Shown in pieces: positions 1-7,802 of a stretch of DNA of 13,410 nucleotides. The notes under the pieces are model-generated. The model was not told where the DNA came from, did no database searches, and saw nothing but the letters and a program-made list of their open reading frames with translations. The stretch spans positions 1 to 13,410 of the forward strand of contig JAAYQH010000473.1 of NCBI GenBank assembly GCA_012519365.1, in the 5' to 3' direction. Both the position numbers and the translations under genes were made by a program. Every line of letters starts with the position of its first letter. Positions within the stretch are counted from its first letter, which is position 1. The DNA is from Planctomycetota bacterium (GTDB taxonomy: Bacteria > Planctomycetota > Phycisphaerae > Sedimentisphaerales > Anaerohalosphaeraceae).

Positions 1-391
1 GACGAGCATTCAGTCCACGATGAAGTCGAATCGCCTCTATAATCTGATTTCCCACCGTAAAAACCGGATTCAGACTGGTCATCGGTTCCTGAAAGATCAT
101 CGCAATCTCATTGCCGCGGATCCGTCGCATGCGGCTGTCGGGCAGTTTCAACAAAGAACGCCCGTCGAACTCAATCTCGCCGGCGACAATCCGCCCCGGC
201 GGATACGGAATCAGCCGCATCACCGACAGCGCGGTAACGCTCTTGCCGCAGCCGCTTTCGCCGACCACCGCCAGCGTCTTTCCTTTGTGCAGATCAAAAC
301 TGACATCCTGCACCGCCCGCACCAACCCCATCTCGGTATAAAAGTGCGTCGAAAGATTTCTGATCGACAATAAAATGGAGTTGCTCTGCAT
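1..391 (-). CDS. dppD: Peptide ABC transporter ATP-binding protein, DppD/OppD type (partial)
   Basis: This is the ATPase subunit expected to power dipeptide/oligopeptide import on the cytoplasmic side of the membrane. Only the first 130 residues are present, because the gene runs off the left edge. Visible features are the Walker A loop GESGCGKS (residues 44-51) and the Q-loop [10 protein letters not shown] (around 100-109), a form typical of the DppD/OppD/GsiA branch. The signature motif and Walker B lie outside the window. The ATG overlaps the stop codon of the upstream permease in the sequence TGATG, and a GAGGA element sits 7 bases before it, so translation is probably coupled to the permease. 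The family call is secure. The exact substrate (dipeptide, oligopeptide or another family 5 cargo) cannot be read from this piece, so the symbol is a best match. Confidence 0.93.
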   Translation of the reverse strand, partial: MQSNSILLSIRNLSTHFYTEMGLVRAVQDVSFDLHKGKTLAVVGESGCGKSVTALSVMRLIPYPPGRIVAGEIEFDGRSLLKLPDSRMRRIRGNEIAMIFQEPMTSLNPVFTVGNQIIEAIRLHRGLNAR

Positions 392-1383
392 CAATCCGTC
401 CTCAATTTCGGATCCAGGCAATCCCGCAACGCATCGCCGAACAAATTCAGCGCCAGCGACAGCACAAAAATCGCCACCGTGGCCGCGGCCATTTCCCACC
501 AGACATTCCGCGCCAGTTCTGCCCGGGCCGCATCAATCATCGCCCCCCAACTGGGCTTATCGGTCTCACCCAGCCCCAGAAAACTCAGGATCACCTCGGA
601 ATGGATAAACGTCACAAAACGCAATGAAAAATTGATAATAATGATATGAAACACATTCGGCAGCAAATGTTGAAAGATAATCCGTCCCGACGAACAGCCC
701 ATCGCCCGTGCCGCCAGCACATACTCGCTTTCTTTGCGTTTCATAATCTCACCGCGAATCAATCGGGCAATACCCACCCAACTGGTCAGTCCCATCGCCA
801 GATACACCCCCGTAACCCCGCGCAGCGGCACACCAAACAACGATTTATCCCGCAGCACCACCGCAAAGGCCATCACTAACAGAATATAGGGAATCGTGTT
901 CAGTGTCGTCAGCAGCCAAACTACCAGATCATCAATCCAGCCGCGAAAATATCCCGCCACCGCCCCCAACGGCACACCGATCAGCAAACTGATAAGGGAG
1001 GCACACAGGGCGACAGTAATCGATGTCTTGGCCCCATAGAGCATTTTTCGGAAGGTCGAGCGACCCAAAAAATCCGTCCCGAACAGCGACCATCCCGACT
1101 TGGTTTGGCCGTCCATCGACTGCCATTCGTACGACTTGAGCGGCGCCTGATACGACGGACCGATCTCCTCGTTCCATCGTGTCAGCATATTATCCCAATC
1201 GGCAATCTCAGAGACAAACACAAAACCGGCCAATATAAAATAGGCTGCCGAAATCCAAAAACATACAATCGCCAAACGGCGTTTGCGCAAACGACGCAGC
1301 CCATCCGCCCATAAACTTCGCCCCTTCCCAACGAGACGCCGTATTATTGGCTTATCTTTCAGCGGTGTTTCTGATGGAGTCAT
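391..1383 (-). CDS. dppC: Peptide ABC transporter permease, DppC/OppC type
   Basis: This is the second inner-membrane permease subunit of the peptide importer. The 330-residue protein has a basic N-terminal cytoplasmic segment (RRLRKRR near residue 30), a first membrane helix at about 38-58, a periplasmic stretch, and the [20 protein letters not shown] block (101-120) typical of DppC/OppC proteins just before the BPD transport domain. The EAA loop that docks on the ATPase is at about 220-246 ([20 protein letters not shown]). The protein ends in DPKLRTD, close to the usual DPRL-type end of this family. It starts 22 bases after the dppB stop, with only a weak upstream GGA, and its stop overlaps the ATPase start by one base. 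It is clearly part of the same operon. Confidence 0.93.
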   Translation of the reverse strand: MTPSETPLKDKPIIRRLVGKGRSLWADGLRRLRKRRLAIVCFWISAAYFILAGFVFVSEIADWDNMLTRWNEEIGPSYQAPLKSYEWQSMDGQTKSGWSLFGTDFLGRSTFRKMLYGAKTSITVALCASLISLLIGVPLGAVAGYFRGWIDDLVVWLLTTLNTIPYILLVMAFAVVLRDKSLFGVPLRGVTGVYLAMGLTSWVGIARLIRGEIMKRKESEYVLAARAMGCSSGRIIFQHLLPNVFHIIIINFSLRFVTFIHSEVILSFLGLGETDKPSWGAMIDAARAELARNVWWEMAAATVAIFVLSLALNLFGDALRDCLDPKLRTD

Positions 1384-1405
1384 ATCAATTCCAACTCAAA
1401 AACAG

Positions 1406-2566
1406 TTATTCCAGCGACACCCTCGGATCCACCCACGCATAACAAATATCCGTCAGCAGGGTAAATATCACAATCAACAGCGACATAATATAGGTCATTG
1501 CATTAAGCACAAAAAAATCACGTGAATTGATGGCCTGAATCATCAAATCACCCAGCCCTGGAATCCCGAAAAACCGCTCCAACAGCAGCGAGCCGAGAAT
1601 CAGATACGGAATCGACAGCACCACATTGGTGATAATCGGAATCATCGCGTTTTTGAGCACGTGCTTAAACAACACCGTACGCGTCGAAAGCCCCTTGGCA
1701 AAGGCGGTTCGCACATAATCCGACTGCATCTCATCCAGCATCACCGTCCGATAAAACCGCAAATTAGCCCCCAGTCCGGCGGCAATACCGATGAGTACCG
1801 GCAGCGCCACGCTGACCCAAATCGACCGATCCGGCACAAAAAATATTGGAAACCAGTCCAGCCGATATGCAAAAAAGTACTGACCGAAAATAATAAAACT
1901 CAGATAGGGGATGCTCATTCCCGCCACGCAAATCACCACCAGAATCATATCCAGCTTCGAGCCCCGTACAAAGGCCACCACCAGCGCCAAGGCAATCGAA
2001 ATCGTCACGGTCCCGATAAACATCGGCACCGTCAGCGCCAACGAAGGTCCAACCCCCCATCTAATGCGGTCGGCAATCAGTTCCCGATTCAAATCATAAC
2101 CAAAATTAAATGTCAGCGCCTTGGTAAAGTGACTGAAAAATTGACTGTCAAAATCCAGCATCCGCCAGGCCTGCACCAGGTGCAAGCCGCCAAGACGCTC
2201 CTTAAAAAGATCCCGCAGCCAGATTTTTTGCCCTTCCTGCTCAAGTTCGAACTCACTTAAGGGTCTTGCCGGCCCTGCCGTGCTTTCCTTGAGGCGGCCC
2301 TCCTCGGCCTCGCGTGCCTGCTTCAGATAAGCCTCCTTGTGGCCTTGCCAGTCGTCCTCGTCCAGCGGCTCCAGGCCGACAAACAACGGCTTGTCAAGGC
2401 CGTATTCGTGGCGAATCTCGGCAATCGTCTCAGCATCGGCATCTCGACCGGCGATTTGATAGGAAATATCACCCCCTAACAGCGTAAACAGCACAAACGT
2501 CAGCAGCAGCACGCCGAAGACTATCGGGATCGTATAAAGCAATCGTCGAATAATAAAGGCTGTCAT
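1406..2566 (-). CDS. dppB: Peptide ABC transporter permease, DppB/OppB type, with long insert
   Basis: This is the first inner-membrane permease subunit of the peptide importer. The N-terminus (MTAFIIRRLLYTIPIVFGVL) is the standard DppB/OppB first helix, the BPD transport core spans about 165-375, and the EAA loop lies at about 283-310 (DYVRTAFAKGLSTRTVLFKH). At 386 residues it is longer than the usual 305-340. The extra length is a charged, acidic segment at about 65-130, after the first helix and so probably periplasmic. The protein ends in DPRVSLE. The gap to the upstream binding-protein gene is 78 bases with no terminator seen, and the gap to dppC is 22 bases. A weak GAAG element is the only ribosome-binding candidate. 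Substrate specificity is not determined by the sequence. Confidence 0.93.
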   Translation of the reverse strand: MTAFIIRRLLYTIPIVFGVLLLTFVLFTLLGGDISYQIAGRDADAETIAEIRHEYGLDKPLFVGLEPLDEDDWQGHKEAYLKQAREAEEGRLKESTAGPARPLSEFELEQEGQKIWLRDLFKERLGGLHLVQAWRMLDFDSQFFSHFTKALTFNFGYDLNRELIADRIRWGVGPSLALTVPMFIGTVTISIALALVVAFVRGSKLDMILVVICVAGMSIPYLSFIIFGQYFFAYRLDWFPIFFVPDRSIWVSVALPVLIGIAAGLGANLRFYRTVMLDEMQSDYVRTAFAKGLSTRTVLFKHVLKNAMIPIITNVVLSIPYLILGSLLLERFFGIPGLGDLMIQAINSRDFFVLNAMTYIMSLLIVIFTLLTDICYAWVDPRVSLE

Positions 2567-2644
2567 CGTTCTTCGCTAATTCAGTATCGAATTCTTCATT
2601 TTTGCGGTCCTACACGATTTTCTCAAAAACACTCTCCCGGCCGA

Positions 2645-4516
2645 TTACCTCTTTTTAAGTTCCGCCAGCAAATCCGCATAGCGAGCCCGCTCGTGTTGGT
2701 CCACCCGTCGATATTTCAAGACATTATACGAAAACACGTGCGGCTTATAATTTTTGTACCATGAATGATACAGGGCATACGAAACGCGATGCGTGGTAAA
2801 TACCGCCGGATAATCGTCCATCACCATCCGTTCCATCCGCCGATACAGTGCAGTCCGCTCCGGGCTGTCGAACATCACCTGAGCCTGCTCGAGCAGTGTA
2901 TCATATTCCGGATTGGAATAAAAAAACTTATTCCCGCCGGGAGCAAAATATTTTGTACCGAACAGTTCCAGAAAATCAATCGCGTCCGGCATCCCGGCGC
3001 TGACGCCGCTGGCAAACAACTGCAAATGCCCGTTATTGACCTCGGACATATACGTCGGCCAATCCATATACTCCACATTCAACCGAAGACCAATATTGGA
3101 CATATATTTTTGCAAAAACTGGGCGTATTGCCGCGAAAAATTGTCCACCCCCGGCATCCCCAGTTTCAGCGGCCCGATAGGCCCGCCGTGAATCTTTTCC
3201 GCCTCTTTGAGCAATTCGGCCGCCTCGGCTGGATCATATCGAGAATACCCGTACTCAGCGATATTCGGATCGTAGGAATTCATCCCCGGCGACACAAAGC
3301 CATGGGCCACTTCAAACCGGCCGTTGAACAGCAAATCCACCAACGCCTGACGATCAATCGCCCGCGAAATCGCCATACGCAACGGTTTGTTCGGCCCCAG
3401 CACCGGATCTCTGAGATTAAACCCCACCCAAAATGTGGACGGGTCGATGTAGATTTCCAGCCGGATGTTTCGCTGAATCATCTCTTCGGTCAATTCGCCG
3501 CCGCTGGATCCGATGGCCTCATCAAAATTATCTTTGGGAATCCCCAAAAAATCCAGCTCCCCCCGCATAAACAACAGCCACCGCGGCTGGTCTTCCTCAA
3601 TCACACGAAAGAAAATCCGATCCACAAACGGCAGCGGCTTGCCCGCATCGTCCAGCAGCCCCGCTTCCGCATCGCCCGGCGCCCCTTGCGACGGATACAA
3701 CTGGCCCCGCCAATTGGCATTGCGCACCAATTCCACATAACTGCCGCGCCGCCAGGTCTTGAGCCGATAAGGACCGGTCCCCACAGGATGCTGGGGAATC
3801 CGGGCACGATAATAATCCACCGCCTCTTTGGCGACCGGAGCGGTGGACATATCCGACAGAACCGATTCCACCACCTGCGGCCATGGACGAACCAGCTTGA
3901 TTTGCAGCGTAAAATCATCCAGCGCCCGAAAGCCTTCAACCTCGTAATCGTAATCTACCGACCATTCATCGGCAAACTGCCTGGTGTAATCGCGAAACGC
4001 ATCAAGACCCACGATTCGATCATTCCACGACGGCCAGTTCTGACTGCGATACTTAACGTTGGCAATGCGTTTGATGGCATACACAATATCGTGCGCCGTC
4101 ACCTGCCGTCCCTTGCCGTCTGCAAAACACGGGTCATCCTGAAACCGTACGTCCTGCCTGATACGAATGGTATAGGTCAGCTTATCCTCACTGATCTGCG
4201 GCAAATCTTCAGCCAGCACCGGCACCACCTCATAAGGCCGCTTGAGATAATGATACCCAAACAGCGCCTCAAAAATATTGCCGCCCACCGTCATTCCATA
4301 GACATCCCGCATATTGCCGCTGTCCAGTGTCTGAATCTTGGTAATCAGCGACAAATGCAGCACATTCTCATCACTATCGGGGGTTGCCTTATGCAGGCCG
4401 CAGCCGAGAAATACCGTCGCGATAGCCAACACAAGAACCACCCATTGACAGCCCATTATAAAACGCCTGCGTGACGCTTTATCGAAATCGCTTTTTGTAA
4501 CGCTCACGTTTTTCAC
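2645..4516 (-). CDS. Extracellular solute-binding protein family 5 (peptide-binding, OppA/DppA-like), Tat-type lipoprotein candidate
   Basis: This protein captures peptides or similar ligands outside the membrane and delivers them to the permease pair encoded just downstream. It has 623 residues from a GTG start. The mature part carries family 5 blocks, including TYTIRIRQDVRFQDDPC, VTAHDIVYAIKRI and HPVGTGPYRL. The N-terminus holds SRRRFIM (residues 15-21), which resembles the twin-arginine consensus, then a hydrophobic stretch and FLGC with Cys39 as the likely lipidation site. The GTG start overlaps the end of the upstream paralogue by 38 bases. An ATG at 4456 (residue 21) would avoid the overlap and has an AGG nine bases upstream, but it would discard the arginine-rich n-region, so I prefer the longer form. 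It is a tandem paralogue of the interrupted gene upstream: both share the DDPCF insert, KGR..TAHD and VRPWPQ. Function as a binding protein is secure; the ligand is not known. Confidence 0.9.
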   Translation of the reverse strand: MKNVSVTKSDFDKASRRRFIMGCQWVVLVLAIATVFLGCGLHKATPDSDENVLHLSLITKIQTLDSGNMRDVYGMTVGGNIFEALFGYHYLKRPYEVVPVLAEDLPQISEDKLTYTIRIRQDVRFQDDPCFADGKGRQVTAHDIVYAIKRIANVKYRSQNWPSWNDRIVGLDAFRDYTRQFADEWSVDYDYEVEGFRALDDFTLQIKLVRPWPQVVESVLSDMSTAPVAKEAVDYYRARIPQHPVGTGPYRLKTWRRGSYVELVRNANWRGQLYPSQGAPGDAEAGLLDDAGKPLPFVDRIFFRVIEEDQPRWLLFMRGELDFLGIPKDNFDEAIGSSGGELTEEMIQRNIRLEIYIDPSTFWVGFNLRDPVLGPNKPLRMAISRAIDRQALVDLLFNGRFEVAHGFVSPGMNSYDPNIAEYGYSRYDPAEAAELLKEAEKIHGGPIGPLKLGMPGVDNFSRQYAQFLQKYMSNIGLRLNVEYMDWPTYMSEVNNGHLQLFASGVSAGMPDAIDFLELFGTKYFAPGGNKFFYSNPEYDTLLEQAQVMFDSPERTALYRRMERMVMDDYPAVFTTHRVSYALYHSWYKNYKPHVFSYNVLKYRRVDQHERARYADLLAELKKR

Positions 4517-6317
4517 TGTCCACTTTGAAAAATTTTGTCATTCCCATCCCATTGGTATCAGGCCGATAAGAATTCGGCACGATATTCTCTACCCATTCAT
4601 GATGCAGCAGATACGAGATCCGATGATACACATACGCCGCCGGCAAATCGTTGACCACAAGCCACTGGGCTTGATGATACAAGGCGGTTCGTTCAGGGCT
4701 GTCCGGCATCACCGAAATCCGCTCATAAACAGCATCAAATTCCGGATTGTTATACTGAGTACTGTTGGGCCACGGTGAATTTTTACTGTAATAGACCTGT
4801 AAGAAATTTTCTGCGTCGGGATAATCGGCAATCCAGCCGGAAAAGAACATTTGCAGCCGGCCAGTCCGCATCCGCTCCAAAAACGTCGGCCAGTCAAACA
4901 TTTCCAATTCCACCGTCAACCCGATCTGTGCCATACAGTTTTACAGAAACTGACCGGTCTGGCGAATCGTCGCATCGGTACCGCCCATGGCCAAACGCAG
5001 CCGTCCCAACGGTCCGCCATTGATGCGTTCTGCCTCAGCCAAATAGTACCGGGCACGTTCTTGATCCAACTGAGAAAAAGATATCTGTTCAATCGACGGG
5101 TCATACCCTTCCATCACAGGCGGAAGAAACCCATGCGCCACTTTGCCGCGGCCGTTCAAAAACAAATCGATAAATCGCTCACGGTCGAGGCTCAGACTGA
5201 TCGCTTTGCGCAGTGCAAGATTGCCCCCTACCGTCGGATCGGACATATTAAAGCCCACCCAAAAGGTATTGGGCTCATCAAAAGTCTTCAACTGAATATG
5301 TCGCTCCTTCATCATCTCGGTCATCTCCACTCCCATGGAAATCACCTGACCGAAATTGTCCTTGGGAATGCTGTTGATATCCAGCTCACCCCGAATAAAC
5401 AACAACCATCGGGGCTGATCCTCAATAATAATCCGCCAAAAAACCCGATCAATATACGGCAGCTGTTGACAGGTCCCGTCCGGCTCTTGAACAAACCCAT
5501 GATAATTCAGATTTCGTTCCGCTTCGATAAAGCTGCCCCTTCGCCAGCGAACGAGTTGATACGCACCGGTTCCGACGGGGTTGTAACCGATCCGCTTGCC
5601 GTAATACGCGACCGCCTCAGGCGCCATCGGCGCGGTGGCGATATACTGAAGCCACAACGCAAACTGCGGCCAGGGGCGCACCAATCGAACCACCAGCATA
5701 TGGTCATCCTCAGCGTACAGCCCTTCCACCGGCCGGTCATAATCCACCTGTCCAGGCTCACAGTGCTTGGTATATTCCCGAAAGGAGTCCAGCCCGACAA
5801 TCCGCCCGTCAAATATCCACCAGCTTTTGCTGCGGTTTTTGACGTCGGCAATCCGCTTCCAGGCAAACACAAAGTCATGCGCAGTTAGTTCTCGCCCTTT
5901 GCTGTCCGGAAAACAGGGGTTGTCATGATAATAGACCCCTTGTCGTATAGGAATGTGATAAACCGTGCCGTCTTCACTGATTTGGGGCATATCCGCCGCC
6001 AAGAGGGGAACCATCCGATACGGCCGGGCCGTGTAATCATAATCGTATAAACACTCAAAAAGATCCCCCGCCACAGCGTGTGTTACCACGTCACCAACTT
6101 CTGCAGGATCAAGCGTCTGAATGCTCTCGCGAAGGCGATGATAAATCACCGTTTCGTCGCTCGCTACGGACCCTTTGTCCTCACACCCGATCAACCCCAT
6201 TACCCCAACCACCATACAAATCCCCACCCCAAGCACTCGCTGAATGCGATGTGACTTGTCGGCACACTCCCTCTGATATGAACCTCCATAGTGTGGGGGC
6301 AACATTTTAATACTCAT
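4479..6317 (-). pseudogene. Solute-binding lipoprotein family 5, interrupted by an in-frame TAA
   Basis: This is a second peptide-binding protein of the OppA/DppA family, with a reading frame that is continuous over about 612 codons except for one TAA at 4941-4943. The upstream part (6317 to 4941, 458 residues) and the downstream part (4940 to 4479) are in the same frame, with no insertion or deletion. At the stop, the intact paralogue reads QFLQKYMSNIGL while this gene reads QFL-stop-NCMAQIGL, so a CAA (Gln) to TAA change explains it. The N-terminus has a hydrophobic segment and a clean lipobox LIGC (Cys45). The start may be residue 1 or the ATG at residue 5; neither has a good Shine-Dalgarno. 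The downstream piece has an ATG at 4934 but no ribosome-binding site, so separate translation is unlikely. The truncated product would lack about a quarter of the fold. Sequencing error remains possible. Confidence 0.85.
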
Positions 6318-6331
6318 CGGTTAAGCGATAC

Positions 6332-7441
6332 TCACTGGGCCGGGGGAGGGGGTAATTGCGGCGGGCTGTATTTTGTCTGTCCTGTGTCCGTTTTCCCATA
6401 ATCAAACTTCAAACGTGTCGCCAAATGCCCCGGGCCGACATCGCTGCCGAAATAGGCCTCAAATTCGCGATCCAGTCCCATCCCGCCGCGTTGAAGAATA
6501 CGAATAAATGGAGTTTGTTGCCCCATAATGCGAGTTAGAACATAATTGTCCACCTCGGTAATCACCGTTGCCAACGCATTTCGCTGGGCATCCGATAAGG
6601 GGCTTGGATCGGCCATGTATCGCTGGAAAACCAGAGACAACAGCTCCGCAAAACGACGAGCCATCGCTGTTCGCGCCGGCGATTCTCGTTCTTCTAAAAT
6701 AAGCTGGCCCATTGAACGCAGCAAAAACGCATCAAACTGCTCATTTTGCACATTCCAACTCATATAGGCGTCAATCCGCTTCTGGGCAATCATCATCAAA
6801 ATCTCGCGTGCCAAATCATTGTTGACGATGGCCGAAAAGGAAACAAAAAGACGAAGAATCTCCGGATTTGACTCTTCAGAAACACGGGAACGCAACGCGT
6901 GCAGGATCTTCTCGGTCAAGACAGGATCGCCGATAGCCGGATCAATCAGTTGAGCAGCCACTTGCGGCCCGGCCACACATTTGACCGCCCAATATCGCAC
7001 CACCTCGTCAGGATCGCTGAGCCGCTCAAGCCCAAAGTCAGCCAACAACGGGCTTTCCAGTCGAGTAGCCAAAATCATTAAATTTCGCCGCATCAGGTCT
7101 TTTTTTTCGGATGGCTCCCACTGTTCAACCGTTTCAAACGCCACCTTCAAGTGCTCTCGGCCCACTTGCACATAGCCCGTCGCGTACAAACTGAGCGGCT
7201 CATTGCCTTTTTCCTGCTCGATTTGACGACGAATCGCAACGATTTGCTCGGAAGTTTCTTCCAACAGCATGGCATCCAATGCTATCCGCCAAAACTCATT
7301 GACAACCGCCCGGTCAGAGTCACTCAGTGAGCCGCCACTGCTTAACAGACGCTCGCGAACAGCGGCAATTCGATCGGTGGGGACAACAGCATAGACATTT
7401 AGGACACTGCAGGTCAATAGGAGTAGGATTGTTTGCTTCAT
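6332..7441 (-). CDS. Secreted protein of unknown function with a HEAT-like motif
   Basis: I do not recognise this 369-residue protein as a named family. It begins with a clear signal peptide (MKQTILLLLTCSVLNVYA, probable cleavage after VYA), so it should be exported. The body is strongly helical in composition. One stretch at about 127-158, including LSDPDEVVRYWAVKCVAG, fits a HEAT-type repeat, a helical pair used for protein contacts. The C-terminus is proline-rich (PPQLPPPPAQ). The ATG at 7441, preceded by GGCGG, is chosen over an in-frame TTG at 7483, because only the former places the signal peptide at the N-terminus. It is the first gene after the operon promoter and lies 14 bases before the first binding protein, so it is co-transcribed with the peptide importer. 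A role as an accessory to uptake is only an inference from position. Confidence 0.8.
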   Translation of the reverse strand: MKQTILLLLTCSVLNVYAVVPTDRIAAVRERLLSSGGSLSDSDRAVVNEFWRIALDAMLLEETSEQIVAIRRQIEQEKGNEPLSLYATGYVQVGREHLKVAFETVEQWEPSEKKDLMRRNLMILATRLESPLLADFGLERLSDPDEVVRYWAVKCVAGPQVAAQLIDPAIGDPVLTEKILHALRSRVSEESNPEILRLFVSFSAIVNNDLAREILMMIAQKRIDAYMSWNVQNEQFDAFLLRSMGQLILEERESPARTAMARRFAELLSLVFQRYMADPSPLSDAQRNALATVITEVDNYVLTRIMGQQTPFIRILQRGGMGLDREFEAYFGSDVGPGHLATRLKFDYGKTDTGQTKYSPPQLPPPPAQ

Positions 7442-7518
7442 TATTCCGCCATTAAATATAAAGTTGACTCTTTGCCTCAACAATTATCTACAGGGCATTT
7501 CAAGCACTTAACGCACAA

Positions 7519-7547
7519 AAGATACCCCCGCTGCCAACAGGTGTCAA
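7519..7547 (-). promoter_or_regulatory. Sigma70-type promoter of the peptide transporter operon
   Basis: Read on the minus strand, TTGACA (7547-7542) is separated by exactly 17 bases from TATCTT (7524-7519). This is a full consensus -35 box and a good -10 box. Transcription would begin near 7512, giving a leader of about 70 bases before the ATG at 7441. It points into the secreted-protein gene and the whole importer operon. Confidence 0.7.
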
Positions 7548-7581
7548 GGTAATTCAGTCGCAATATCCTTAATTAAAGGCT

Positions 7582-7609
7582 GTTGCGAGGTCGCCATATG
7601 ACCGGCAAC
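7582..7609. repeat. Imperfect inverted repeat upstream of the operon promoter
   Basis: GTTGC (7582-7586) and GGTC (7589-7592) pair with GACC (7600-7603) and GCAAC (7605-7609), giving nine base pairs with a small internal loop and a 7-base apical loop. No T-run follows on either strand, so it does not look like a terminator. It lies about 35 bases upstream of the -35 box of the importer promoter, so an operator is possible but unproven. Confidence 0.45.
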
Positions 7610-7665
7610 GTCCGATAAACAAAGCCCACGAGATTTTACAGACTTTATGACGCTTTCTTAACTAA

Positions 7666-7695
7666 CGGCGGTAATTATTCACTCGAAATTCGCCG
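7666..7695. repeat. Second imperfect inverted repeat in the divergent intergenic region
   Basis: CGGCG plus AATT (7666-7670, 7673-7676) pairs with AATT plus CGCCG (7687-7695) around a 10-base loop, with a 2-base bulge. It is followed by six A residues on the plus strand rather than T, so it is not a plus-strand terminator, and on the minus strand no T-run follows. The region 7442-7802 (361 bases) contains this, the other inverted repeat, the importer promoter and weak promoter elements for the rightward gene. I see no gene in it. Confidence 0.35.
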
Positions 7696-7734
7696 AAAAA
7701 AGTATATATTTTTTATAGTGAACTTTTCAAAGCG

Positions 7735-7764
7735 TTGAACGATAGTTTTTTATAACGATATTTT
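7735..7764 (+). promoter_or_regulatory. Weak candidate promoter for the DUF547 gene
   Basis: TTGAAC (7735-7740) and TATTTT (7759-7764) are 18 bases apart in a very AT-rich stretch. The -35 box overlaps a short inverted repeat, TTCAA-AGCG-TTGAA (7726-7739). Downstream, CTGTAAAA occurs twice (7769-7776 and 7779-7786), one helical turn apart, just before the start codon. The match is modest and AT-rich sequence gives many such matches. Confidence 0.3.
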
Positions 7765-7802
7765 TACTCTGTAAAACACTGTAAAATCGCATTTATCTTT
7801 GT

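Noticed and set aside
2765..4474. A 569-codon open frame antisense to the second binding protein
   Set aside because: It is rich in His, Arg, Pro and Ile, has no family motif, and lies entirely opposite a well-supported gene, so it is a composition effect.
4941..4943. TAA reassigned to glutamine in this organism
   Set aside because: Several intact genes in the window end at TAA at the expected family length, so a local nonsense change fits better.
4851..5888. A 345-codon open frame antisense to the first binding protein
   Set aside because: Same composition pattern, no recognisable domain, and it crosses both halves of the interrupted binding-protein gene.
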